This document shows, in pieces, positions 1-10,102 of a stretch of 64,000 bases of DNA. Within the stretch, counting starts at the first letter, position 1. Every line of letters begins with the position of its first letter. Under the pieces are notes generated by a model, which made no database searches, had not been told where the DNA came from, and saw only the letters and a program-made list of their open reading frames with translations. Both the position numbers and the translations under genes were made by a program. Source of the stretch: Burkholderiales bacterium (GTDB lineage Bacteria; Pseudomonadota; Gammaproteobacteria; Burkholderiales; Burkholderiaceae_C); the NCBI GenBank assembly GCA_016213265.1, contig JACRBA010000130.1:1-64000 (forward strand), in the 5' to 3' direction.

Positions 1-1
1 A

Positions 2-1654
<1,653 letters not shown>

Positions 1655-3055
1655 AAGCTGGCGTTGAGCTGCGTCTCGCGCACCAGGTGGCTGCGGTAGC
1701 GCTGGAACAGCTCCGCATCCACCGGGCCCGGGTCGCGCCAGAAGCTGTCGAGCGGGCCAGGGTGCACCAGGCCGGGGATGGCCCACATGCACTCGCCCAG
1801 CGCGATGACCGGCGTGCCGTGGTATAGCGCCTGCAGCCCGGTGGTGCTGTTGACGGTGACCACGCCCGCCGCGTGCTTGAGCAGCGTGGGCAGGTGCTGG
1901 TCGTGGATGTACTGCACCCGGTCGGCCACGCCCAGCGCCTCGGCCTCGCGCGCGATGAGGCGGGTGTAGTCGTTGTACGGGCGGTCCAGCGGGTGGTGCT
2001 TGAACACCAGCAGCTGGTCCGGCGCGCCGTGCCGGGCGAACGAGCCGAGCACCTCGCGGATGAAGGCAGGCACCTCCTTGAACCGCGAGTGCTGGCGGAT
2101 CTGGCTGTCGTTGTAGACCTGCAGCGGCACCAGGAAGAAGCGCTTGTGGTTGTGCGGCGCGGCGAGCGCGTCCTGCATGCCGCGCTCGGCGAACCGGTAC
2201 CACCACTTGCGCCATGCCCCATGGGCCCACTTCAGCCCCTCGCGCACAGGCGCGATGGAGCGGTGGTGGCGGTAGTGCGGGTAGCGGCCGTGGCCGAGGC
2301 TGCGCGCCACTGCGTAGGTCATGGCGGCGCGCGCCACGAGGCCGAAGGTCTGCCCCGTGGGCTGCGGCGCCGGCTGCGGCTCGGGGTTCAGCGCGCGGTA
2401 GAAGGCCGGGTCGCGCGGCAGCGGCGACGCGGCGTTGACACCACCGATTTCCAGCGTGACGTAGTCGGGCCGCACATAGCCCTCCTCGAACACGAACACG
2501 GTGATGCCCTGGGCGCGTGCCACCTCGATGGCCGCCTGGTGCATGCGGCGCGCCTGCCCGAACAGCACGATGGCGTCGATGCGCAGCTCGGCCAGCAGCT
2601 CGCGCAGACGGGCCGGCCAGGCCTCCAGCGGCTGCTGGAAGCGGATGACCCCCTCACCGCGGTGGAACCAGTCGTCGCCCGCGTTGAAATTGACCTTCCA
2701 GACCTGTTGGCCGTGCGCCCGCAGGGTCTCCCCGAGCCGTTCGAAGAACGGCCCCATCGGCCCTTGCAGCAGCAGCGTGCGACGCTGGCCGAGCAGGCGT
2801 TCGAGGGAGGTGGGAATCATGCGGGCGGAGGTCGGTCGCGCAGAACGGCAAGGCGAAGCAACCCGCGTTCCCGCGGGCGCCAGGCGGCACCCCGGCTGGG
2901 GCACCACGATGGCGAATCACTGTGACACTCTAGGGAAAGCCCGGGAATGTGACGATCCCACGATTCAGCCGTCTGCGTGGGGGACTTGACGGTTGTTGAC
3001 GGTCGTTCCTGCGGCAAATGCTGCGCCGGCACGTGCGGCGCCCGGACGTGCCGGC

Positions 3056-5101
3056 TCAGGCCGCCTCACCCGCCCACCGGCGGCGCCACGCGACGAGGTG
3101 GCGCAAGGTCCAGCGCCAGGCCCGCCGCACCGGCGTCACGCCCGTGGAGCCTCCGGGCGACTCTTCGCGCCAGGCCTGCAGCTCCTCCAGCGCCCGCTCG
3201 GCCGTGGTGAAGTGCCCCGTGGTGCGGCTGACGTAGGTGGGGTAGAGCAGCAGCACGCCCGCCACCAGGGCGTCCAGGCTGAGCACACGGCCTCGCCGCG
3301 GCGTCGGCGCGCGGTCCTCCGTGAGCCCCCAGCCCGCGTAGAAGGGCGTGCCCCAGCACACCACCGGCTTGCCGCGCAGCAGGGCCTCGAAGCCGGCGAG
3401 CGAGGTCAGCACATGCACCTCGTCCACCGCGCGCAGCACGTGGTCCATGGGGGCGTCGGTGACCACCTCGTCGCACCAGCGGGCGGCCGCCCCCTCGCCC
3501 TGCCCCTGCTCGCGCAGGCGCGCGACCACATCGGGGTGCGGCTTGTAGACCAGGTGGGCATCCGGGCGCGCGGCACGCACCGCCTTGAGCAGCGCCACGT
3601 TGCCACGCAGCGCCGAGGCGCCCCAGCGGATGGACGCGTCGGACTCCACCTGGCCCACCACCAGCACCACCGGCCGCGGTGTGGCGGGCCGGGCCCAGGG
3701 CGCGAGGCCGACGTTGTACTTGGTCAGGCCCAGCGCCAGGATGCGCTCGCGCAGGCGGGCCGCCCGCGCGCACAGCGCCTCGTCGAACGGGGTCTCGGCG
3801 AGCAGCCGCTCCAGCCGCGAGGGCGCGGTGGCGTCGTAGTACAGCCCCAGGTCGTCGACCACCCACGACAGCGGGCGCACCAGTTCCGCCCCCAGGCCCA
3901 CCGAGCGCAGAAAGCCGTCTTCCAGGCGGATGACGCGCGGCACCGGCGCACCGGCCGGCACGGCCGACGACGGCACCGGGCGGCGGCCCCACAGCAGCAG
4001 CGGCATGTCGGCCGGCACGGCACGCGTCGGCCGCTGGAAGCGCAGCTGGCTGCCCGCGAGGAAGGCCCGCGCGATGGGCTTTTTCCAGCGCGAGAAGCCC
4101 ACCGCCGCCAGTTGCGGCGGGAAGCGCTCGCGCATGCGGCGCTGCAGGGCCATCCAGGCCACCAGGCGCTCGGGCTCGCAGCGCTGCTGCGTCTCGGGGT
4201 CCAGGCAGCGGGCGTAATCCACCAGCGCGGCATGGACCAGCGCCTCCAGCGGCACCGGCGTGCGGCGGTCCGGGGGAGGGAGTTCGTCCGTCGTGAGGCC
4301 CCAGCCGGCATAGAACGGCAGGCCGAAGCAGCGCACCGGCCGCCCCCACAACAAGGCCTCGAAGCCCATCTGCGAGGTGACCGTGTAGACGGCCGCGGCC
4401 GGCTCGATCACGCCCGGCGCATGCGCGGCGCTGGCCAGCACCTGCACGCGGCTGGCCGCCCCGGGCGGCAGGCGGTCGAAATGGCCGCGCTTGCGCCCGG
4501 CCAGCACGTCAGGGTGCACCTTGAGCACGATGCGCGCCGTCGGATGCTCGTCGAGCGCGGCCTCGAGCATGCGCTGGAAGCTCGCGGCGCCGGCGCCACC
4601 GAAGGTGATGGAGGCGTCGCCGAAGGTCTGGTCGACCACCAGCACGTCGCCCGGGGCCACGGCGCCCGGCTGCTCACGCGCCGCGTTGTACTTGGAGACC
4701 CGCCCGGCACGCCACGCGGCGGCCAGCGCCGCCGCCCGCTCACGTCGCGCGGGGGTGAGGGCCTGGACAACCAGGTGCTCCAGCCGCGAGGGGCCCGCGG
4801 CGTCGTAGTAGATGCCCCGGTCGTCGAGCACGATGGCCAGCGGCGGCTCGTCCTCCCCCAGGCCCAGCGAGCGCAGGAAGCCGTCCTCCAGCCGCACGAG
4901 CGGCACGCCCAGCGCCGCCGCCCGTGCCTGGGCCTTTTCGGCGCTCGGCTTGCGCCCCCAGGCCAGCACGCCATCGGGCGGGCCCATCCGCTGGTCGTGC
5001 ACCAGGGTGACGCCCGCCAGCAGCGCAGGCAGGCTGGCGGTGCGCCGCAGCAGCGGACGCTGCACCCAGGCGCGCTGCCAGCCGGCCAGCGGATCAGACA
5101 C
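3056..5101 (-). CDS. kpsC: KpsC dual-module capsule beta-Kdo transferase
   Basis: KpsC extends the Kdo linker of Kdo-linked capsules with alternating linkages, using two fused transferase modules. The internal duplication is plain: RLEDGFLRSLGLG (about residue 92) and RLEDGFLRSVGLG (about residue 390); KVHPDVLAGRK and KPHPDVVARLR; SDASIRWGA and GDASITFGGA. Its 681 aa match the family. Translation begins with GTG at 5101, 30 bases after the cysQ stop, so cysQ and kpsC are probably co-transcribed. No KpsM/KpsT/KpsE/KpsD ABC export genes are in the window; the export genes present are of the EpsE/F type. Confidence 0.93.
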   Translation of the reverse strand: MSDPLAGWQRAWVQRPLLRRTASLPALLAGVTLVHDQRMGPPDGVLAWGRKPSAEKAQARAAALGVPLVRLEDGFLRSLGLGEDEPPLAIVLDDRGIYYDAAGPSRLEHLVVQALTPARRERAAALAAAWRAGRVSKYNAAREQPGAVAPGDVLVVDQTFGDASITFGGAGAASFQRMLEAALDEHPTARIVLKVHPDVLAGRKRGHFDRLPPGAASRVQVLASAAHAPGVIEPAAAVYTVTSQMGFEALLWGRPVRCFGLPFYAGWGLTTDELPPPDRRTPVPLEALVHAALVDYARCLDPETQQRCEPERLVAWMALQRRMRERFPPQLAAVGFSRWKKPIARAFLAGSQLRFQRPTRAVPADMPLLLWGRRPVPSSAVPAGAPVPRVIRLEDGFLRSVGLGAELVRPLSWVVDDLGLYYDATAPSRLERLLAETPFDEALCARAARLRERILALGLTKYNVGLAPWARPATPRPVVLVVGQVESDASIRWGASALRGNVALLKAVRAARPDAHLVYKPHPDVVARLREQGQGEGAAARWCDEVVTDAPMDHVLRAVDEVHVLTSLAGFEALLRGKPVVCWGTPFYAGWGLTEDRAPTPRRGRVLSLDALVAGVLLLYPTYVSRTTGHFTTAERALEELQAWREESPGGSTGVTPVRRAWRWTLRHLVAWRRRWAGEAA

Positions 5102-5131
5102 GACGGCGCGCCCCCGACGGGGCGGGCAAGG

Positions 5132-5932
5132 TCACAGCCCCTGGGCCGCGAAGTGGGGGTTGTCGAAACCCGGCTTGCCGTAGCGCAGGTCGGTGCCGTC
5201 GGCCACCACGGTGACCCGGCCGCCCGCGGCGCGCAGCACGGCGTCGCCGGCGGCGATGTCCCACTCCATGGTGCGGCCCAGGCGCGGGTACAGGTCGGCC
5301 TCGCCCGCGGCCACCAGGCACAGCTTGAGCGAGGAGCCGGCGTTGGTGCGCGACGCCACCTTGCGGCCATTGAGGAAGGCGTCGAGCGCCGTTTCGTCGC
5401 CATGCGAGCGGCTGGCCACCACGGTGAGCCCCTCGGCCGGTACGGCGCGGCACTGGATGGCCCGCTTGCCCTCGGCGTCTTCCAGCCAGGCACCCAGGCC
5501 GGCGGCGCCGGTGAACAGGCGCCCCTTGGCGCCCACGGCCGGTGCATACACCAGCCCCAGCACCGGGCGGCCCTGCTCGATGAGGGCGATGTTCACCGTG
5601 AACTCGCCATTGCGGCTGATGAACTCCTTGGTGCCGTCCAGCGGGTCCACCAGGAAGAAGCGGTCGCTCACATCAGGCGTGCGGCCGGCCGCGACCTCCT
5701 CTTCGGCCACGACGGGAATGGAAGGTGCAATCTCTTTCAGGCCCGCCAGGATCACCGCCTCGGCCTTCTGGTCGGCCTGGGTCACGGGCGAGTCGTCGCC
5801 CTTGCGGGTGACGTCGAAATCGGTGGCGTAGATGTCCATGATCACCTGACCGGCGGCCCGGATCAGCGGCGTCAGGCGGTCGAGCAGAGCGGCGGCATCG
5901 GTGGGCGTGAAGGTGGTCATCGAAATACTCAT
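5132..5932 (-). CDS. cysQ: 3'(2'),5'-bisphosphate nucleotidase CysQ
   Basis: Hydrolyses PAP (and PAPS) to AMP (APS) and phosphate, removing the inhibitory by-product of PAPS-dependent reactions. It is an inositol-monophosphatase-fold enzyme: the metal-binding signatures are VVAEEE (about residue 72) and VDPLDGTKEF (about residue 95), and the C-terminal MEWDIAAGDAVLRAAGG motif closes the active site. The start is ATG 5932 (MSISMTTF); ATG 5920 is an alternative, and neither has a clear Shine-Dalgarno. It is divergent from the cysD operon, separated by about 75 bases, and directly upstream of kpsC. PAP is the product of both sulfite-forming PAPS reduction and sulfotransferase action, and the window holds many sulfotransferases. 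Confidence 0.95.
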   Translation of the reverse strand: MSISMTTFTPTDAAALLDRLTPLIRAAGQVIMDIYATDFDVTRKGDDSPVTQADQKAEAVILAGLKEIAPSIPVVAEEEVAAGRTPDVSDRFFLVDPLDGTKEFISRNGEFTVNIALIEQGRPVLGLVYAPAVGAKGRLFTGAAGLGAWLEDAEGKRAIQCRAVPAEGLTVVASRSHGDETALDAFLNGRKVASRTNAGSSLKLCLVAAGEADLYPRLGRTMEWDIAAGDAVLRAAGGRVTVVADGTDLRYGKPGFDNPHFAAQGL

Positions 5933-6006
5933 GAACAAATGAGGGATGTGCCATTGTGCCCGCGACGTGCCACAATCCAATCCTCTAAAACATTTACTGA
6001 CCGTGA

Positions 6007-7029
6007 TTGGCCTCCCCACCCACCCCGGAGATCGCTGCGCTGAACGCGCGCCGTCGGCGTGCGGTGGAGTTGCGCATCGACGGTCTGAGCCTGGCGCAGA
6101 TCCGCGAGGCCACGGGCCTGAGCGTGCCCACGATCATCCAGGCGAGCAAGGCCTTCGAAGCGGGCGGCTGGGCGGCCGTGGCGGTGCGGCCCCGCGGCCG
6201 GCCGCGTGGCGACGGGCGGGTGCTGACGCTCTCGCAAGAATCGTCCCTGCGCCGCGCAGCCCTGCACGACGCACCGGAGCAGCATGGCCTGCCGCCCGGT
6301 CTGTGGACGGGGACGGGCCTGCGCACCCTGGCCGAGCGGCATTTCGGCGCGGCGCTGGAGCCCCGTGCCGTCTCCCGGATGCTGGAGCGCTGGGGACTGG
6401 CGCTGGTGCCGCTGCGTGCAGACGGCCTGGAACGGCCGGCGACCGAGACGCAATGGCTGGACGCCACCTGGGCGCCCGCCGTCGAGGCGGCCCGGGCGCG
6501 CAAGGCCCAGGTGGCCTGGGCCGGCAGCCTGTCACACCCCGAACTGCCCCACCCCGGCGGGCTGCTGGTGGCGAGTCGGCCGGTGGGCAGCCTGCTGTGG
6601 TGGCCGGTGGCCGGCACGCTCGCTGCGGCCGACACCTACATCGAGTTCTTCACCCGGCTGCTGCGCAGCGCCGTGGGGCCCTGGCAGCTGTTCCTGCACG
6701 GCCCCGATTTCCGGCGTGTGCCGGCGGTGCAGCGCTGGCTGGCCGCGCATCCGCGGCTGACCTTGGATGCGGGGCCGCTGGCGCCGCGGGCGCGCCAGGT
6801 GGCCGAGCCGGCCGAAGCCGACGCGCCGCCGCTGCCAAGCCCGCCCCCCCCAGCCACATCCATAACGGTTTCCCCTGCCGCGGCGCCGGAGGCGCCCGAT
6901 ACCGCGGCGATCATCCCCGCGCCACCGACCGCACCGGCCGCGCCGGGTGCCCGCCCCCCCGCACCGGCCTCGGCCGGTGCCCCCTCCCTTTCCCTTCCGC
7001 CTGAACCCAGAAACGGACACCGTACTGCC
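6007..7029 (+). CDS. IS630-transposase-derived helix-turn-helix region, in frame with cysD
   Basis: About 341 codons run without a stop into cysD. The first ~110 residues are an IS630-type [22 protein letters not shown], then a winged-helix half ending in [11 protein letters not shown]. What follows aligns by eye with the IS630 DDE domain ([20 protein letters not shown], then WAGS where active transposases have WGDET; HGPDF where they have VDGH), so the catalytic acidic residues are gone and the third is absent. The last ~70 residues are a Pro/Ala-rich linker. The first codon after an upstream stop is TTG 6007; GTG 6064 is an alternative. No terminal repeats were seen. It could be an exapted DNA-binding protein, a true N-terminal extension of CysD, or untranslated relic sequence; the preserved HTH and open frame favour one of the first two. 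Confidence 0.6.
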
Positions 7030-7929
7030 ATGAACCTGACCCACCTGCAGCGGCTGGAGGCCGAGAGCATCCACATCATGCGAGAGGTCGTCGCCGAGGC
7101 CGACAACCCGGTGATGCTGTACTCGATCGGCAAGGACTCCGCGGTGATGCTGCATCTCGCGAAGAAGGCCTTCTTCCCGTCGCCGCCGCCCTTCCCGCTG
7201 CTGCACGTGGACACCACCTGGAAGTTCCGGGCGATGTACGAGATGCGCGACCGCATGGCCAAGGAGCTCGGCATGGAGCTGTTGGTGCACCACAACCCCG
7301 AGGCCATGGAGATGGGCATCAACCCCTTCACCCACGGCTCGCAGATCCACACCGACATGTGGAAGACGCAGGGGCTGAAGCAGGCGCTGGACAAGTACGG
7401 CTTCGACGCCGCGTTCGGTGGCGCCCGCCGCGACGAGGAGAAGAGCCGCGCCAAGGAGCGCATCTTCAGCTTCCGCTCCGCGCAGCACCGCTGGGACCCG
7501 AAGAACCAGCGCCCCGAACTCTGGCGCCTGTACAACGGCCGCAAGCAGAAGGGCGAGTCGATCCGCGTCTTCCCGATCTCCAACTGGACCGAGCTGGACA
7601 TCTGGCAGTACATCTACCTCGAGAACGTGCCCATCGTGCCGCTGTACTTCTCGGCCGAGCGCCCGGTGGTCGACCGTGACGGCACGCTGATCATGGTGGA
7701 CGACGACCGCTTCCCGCTGCGCGAGGGCGAGGTGCCGATGATGAAAAAGGTGCGCTTCCGCACGCTGGGCTGCTACCCGCTGTCGGGTGCCGTCGAGTCC
7801 GAGGCCGACACGCTGCCGTCGATCATCCAGGAGATGCTGCTGACCAAGACGTCGGAGCGCCAGGGCCGCATGATCGACCACGACGCCGCCGCCTCGATGG
7901 AGAAGAAGAAGCAAGAAGGGTATTTCTGA
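7030..7929 (+). CDS. cysD: Sulfate adenylyltransferase subunit 2 (ATP sulfurylase, CysD)
   Basis: Catalytic subunit of bacterial ATP sulfurylase, forming APS from sulfate and ATP with CysN. The PP-loop motif [14 protein letters not shown] lies at about residue 30, followed by [26 protein letters not shown] and the conserved C-terminus [10 protein letters not shown]...KKQEGYF. With ATG 7030 ([13 protein letters not shown]) the protein is 299 aa, close to the E. coli protein. This ATG has only a weak Shine-Dalgarno and the frame is open far upstream, so a 640-aa fusion with the HTH region is possible. cysNC follows after 112 bases that hold a repeat. CysD, CysNC and CysQ together supply and clear PAPS. 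Confidence 0.96.
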   Translation: MNLTHLQRLEAESIHIMREVVAEADNPVMLYSIGKDSAVMLHLAKKAFFPSPPPFPLLHVDTTWKFRAMYEMRDRMAKELGMELLVHHNPEAMEMGINPFTHGSQIHTDMWKTQGLKQALDKYGFDAAFGGARRDEEKSRAKERIFSFRSAQHRWDPKNQRPELWRLYNGRKQKGESIRVFPISNWTELDIWQYIYLENVPIVPLYFSAERPVVDRDGTLIMVDDDRFPLREGEVPMMKKVRFRTLGCYPLSGAVESEADTLPSIIQEMLLTKTSERQGRMIDHDAAASMEKKKQEGYF

Positions 7930-8010
7930 CCCCCACGCTCGCTGGCGCTCGCTGCCCCCCGAGGGGGCTCGCGCAGCGGACCGGCAGAGCCGGATCCGCG
8001 CACGCCGCTT
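7930..8010 (+). repeat. GC-rich interspersed-type palindromic element between cysD and cysNC
   Basis: Starts just after the cysD stop: CCCCCACGCTCGCTGGCGCT, then GCCCCCCGAGGGGGC (perfect palindrome CCCCCGAGGGGG core), then a GGATCCGCGC-rich part. Elements of this form (CCCCCACGCTCGCTGCGCTC type) are common between genes in Burkholderiales genomes. It may act as a partial transcription stop or mRNA stabiliser inside the operon. Only one copy was noticed in the window, so calling it a repeat rests on knowledge of other genomes. Confidence 0.5.
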
Positions 8011-8041
8011 GGCAAGACATTCACCGTATTTGAGGATCGCT

Positions 8042-9943
8042 ATGGCCCACCAATCGGACCTGATCTCCGTCGACATTGAGAAGTACCTGAAGCAGCACGA
8101 GAAGAAGAGCCTGCTGCGCTTCATCACCTGCGGCTCGGTGGACGACGGCAAGTCCACCGTCATCGGCCGCCTGCTGTACGAATCGAAGATGCTCTTCGAG
8201 GACCAGCTCGCCGCCATCGAGAACGACTCCAAGAAGTGGGGCACCCAGGGCGGTGACATCGACTTCGCGCTGCTGGTCGACGGCCTGGCCGCCGAGCGCG
8301 AGCAGGGCATCACCATCGACGTCGCCTACCGCTTCTTCTCCACCGACAAGCGCAAGTTCATCGTCGCCGACACCCCGGGCCACGAGCAGTACACGCGCAA
8401 CATGATCACCGGCGCCTCCACCGCCGACGTGGCGGTGATCCTGATCGACGCGCGCAAGGGCGTGCTCACGCAGACGCGCCGCCACAGCTACCTGGTGAGC
8501 CTGATCGGCATCCGCAAGGTGGTGCTGGCCATCAACAAGATGGACCTGGTGGATTACTCCGAGAAGGTCTTCAACCAGATCAACGAGGAATACCGCGAGT
8601 TCGCCAAGCAGATCGGCATGACCGACATCACCAGCATCCCGCTGTCGGGCCTGAAGGGCGACAACATGCTGGTGGCCAGCGAGAAGACGCCGTGGTACCA
8701 CGGCCCCACGCTGATGGGCTTCCTGGAGACCTGCGAGATCGACGAGACCCGCATGCAGCAGCAGCCCTTCCGCATGCCGGTGCAGTGGGTGAACCGCCCC
8801 AACCTCGACTTCCGCGGCTTCTGCGGCGTGGTCACCGGCGGCATGGTCAAGCCGGGCGACCGCATCCGCGCCCAGCCTTCGGGCCGCGAGAGCAAGGTGG
8901 CGCGCATCGTCACCGTCAACGGCGACCTGCCCATGGCCGTGGCCGGCCAGTCGGTCTGCATCACGCTGGAAGACGAGATCGACATCTCGCGCGGCGACGT
9001 CATCTCCGGCGCCGACTCGCCCGCCGAGGTGGCCGACCAGTTCGAGGCCACGCTGGTGTGGATGCACGACGAGCCCATGATGCCGGGCCGCTCCTACCTG
9101 CTGAAGGTGGGCACGCAGACCGTCACCGCCTCGATCACCGAGCCGAAGTACAAGGTGAACGTCAACACGATGGAGCACCTGGCGGCCAAGAAGCTCGACC
9201 TGAACGAGATCGGCGTGGTGAACCTGGCGCTCGACCGCCCCATCGCCTTCGACCCCTACACGGACAACCGTGACACGGGTGGTTTCATTCTCATCAACCG
9301 CCTGACCAACAACACGGTGGGCGCCGGCATGCTGCACTTCGCGCTGCGCCGGTCGCACAACATCCACATGCAGCATGTGGACGTGGACAAGGCGGCGCGG
9401 GCGTCGGCCAAGGGCCAGCGCCCGGGCGTGCTGTGGTTCACGGGCCTGTCGGGTGCGGGCAAGTCGACCATCGCCAACCTGGTGGAAAAGAAGCTGCATG
9501 CGATGGGCCGCCACACCTACCTGCTGGACGGCGACAACATCCGCCATGGGCTGAACAAGGACCTGGGCTTCACCGAGGCCGACCGCGTGGAGAACATCCG
9601 CCGCGTCTCCGAGGTGGCCCGCCTGATGGTGGACGCCGGCCTGATCGTGCTGACCGCCTTCATCTCGCCGTTCCGCTCGGAGCGCGCGATGGCGCGCGGC
9701 CTGCTGGGCCAGGGCGAGTTCATCGAGGTGCACGTGGACACCCCGCTGAACGTGGCCGAGGACCGGGACGTGAAGGGTCTGTACAAGAAGGCCCGTCGCG
9801 GCGAGATCGCCAACTTCACCGGCATCTCCAGCCCGTACGAGGCGCCCGAGTCGCCTGAGCTGCGCATCGATACCACGCTGCTCAACCCCGACCAGGCGGC
9901 CGACGCGGTGATCTCCAAGATCAAGGAACTCGGCCTGATCTGA
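8042..9943 (+). CDS. cysNC: Bifunctional ATP sulfurylase GTPase subunit / APS kinase (CysN-CysC fusion)
   Basis: The N-terminal CysN part is the regulatory GTPase of ATP sulfurylase; the C-terminal CysC part phosphorylates APS to PAPS. Visible CysN motifs: GSVDDGKST (G1, about residue 30), DTPGHEQY (G3), NKMD (G4), then two beta-barrel domains. The APS kinase starts near residue 455, with P-loop [11 protein letters not shown] and [15 protein letters not shown]. Its 633 aa match CysNC fusions. I chose ATG 8042 (MAHQSDL), preceded by GAGG, over the longer track start. The product PAPS can feed assimilatory reduction or sulfotransferases; no PAPS or sulfite reductase gene is adjacent, and nine sulfotransferase-type genes lie 44-53 kb away. 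Confidence 0.96.
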   Translation: MAHQSDLISVDIEKYLKQHEKKSLLRFITCGSVDDGKSTVIGRLLYESKMLFEDQLAAIENDSKKWGTQGGDIDFALLVDGLAAEREQGITIDVAYRFFSTDKRKFIVADTPGHEQYTRNMITGASTADVAVILIDARKGVLTQTRRHSYLVSLIGIRKVVLAINKMDLVDYSEKVFNQINEEYREFAKQIGMTDITSIPLSGLKGDNMLVASEKTPWYHGPTLMGFLETCEIDETRMQQQPFRMPVQWVNRPNLDFRGFCGVVTGGMVKPGDRIRAQPSGRESKVARIVTVNGDLPMAVAGQSVCITLEDEIDISRGDVISGADSPAEVADQFEATLVWMHDEPMMPGRSYLLKVGTQTVTASITEPKYKVNVNTMEHLAAKKLDLNEIGVVNLALDRPIAFDPYTDNRDTGGFILINRLTNNTVGAGMLHFALRRSHNIHMQHVDVDKAARASAKGQRPGVLWFTGLSGAGKSTIANLVEKKLHAMGRHTYLLDGDNIRHGLNKDLGFTEADRVENIRRVSEVARLMVDAGLIVLTAFISPFRSERAMARGLLGQGEFIEVHVDTPLNVAEDRDVKGLYKKARRGEIANFTGISSPYEAPESPELRIDTTLLNPDQAADAVISKIKELGLI

Positions 9944-10044
9944 CCGCGGCCAGGCACTTGACGCCAGTCAAGATGCCGTGAGCAAGGCTGCACGCCAGCC
10001 GCATTTCGGCGCTTCACCGGCTTAACGGCCGGGCCGCGCCGGTC

Positions 10045-10100
10045 GATATCTCGGATCACCAGGGGGTGCGTGGCGCACCCCCGCCCCGATCCGAGATATC
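10045..10100. promoter_or_regulatory. Nested perfect inverted repeat at the DUF1800 gene start
   Basis: Outer arms GATATCTCGGATC (10045-10057) and GATCCGAGATATC (10088-10100) are perfectly complementary. Inside them, GGGGGTGCG (10062-10070) and CGCACCCCC (10074-10082) form a second perfect stem with a 3-base loop. The structure ends two bases before ATG 10103 and contains the alternative GTG start at 10070. There is no T-run, so it does not look like a standard terminator for cysNC. It could control translation initiation, act as an operator, or be a mobile palindromic repeat. Confidence 0.7.
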
Positions 10101-10102
10101 GC

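Noticed and set aside
2993-6043. 1016-aa plus-strand ORF antisense to kpsC and cysQ
   Set aside because: Arg/His/Gln-rich low-complexity translation with no motif; mirror frame of well-supported minus-strand genes in GC-rich DNA.
6007-7029. Intact IS630 insertion sequence
   Set aside because: No terminal inverted repeats or TA duplication seen, and the DDE residues are missing; called a derived domain instead.
7930-8010. Standard rho-independent terminator after cysD
   Set aside because: The palindrome has no T-run and lies inside a likely operon; treated as an intergenic repeat element.
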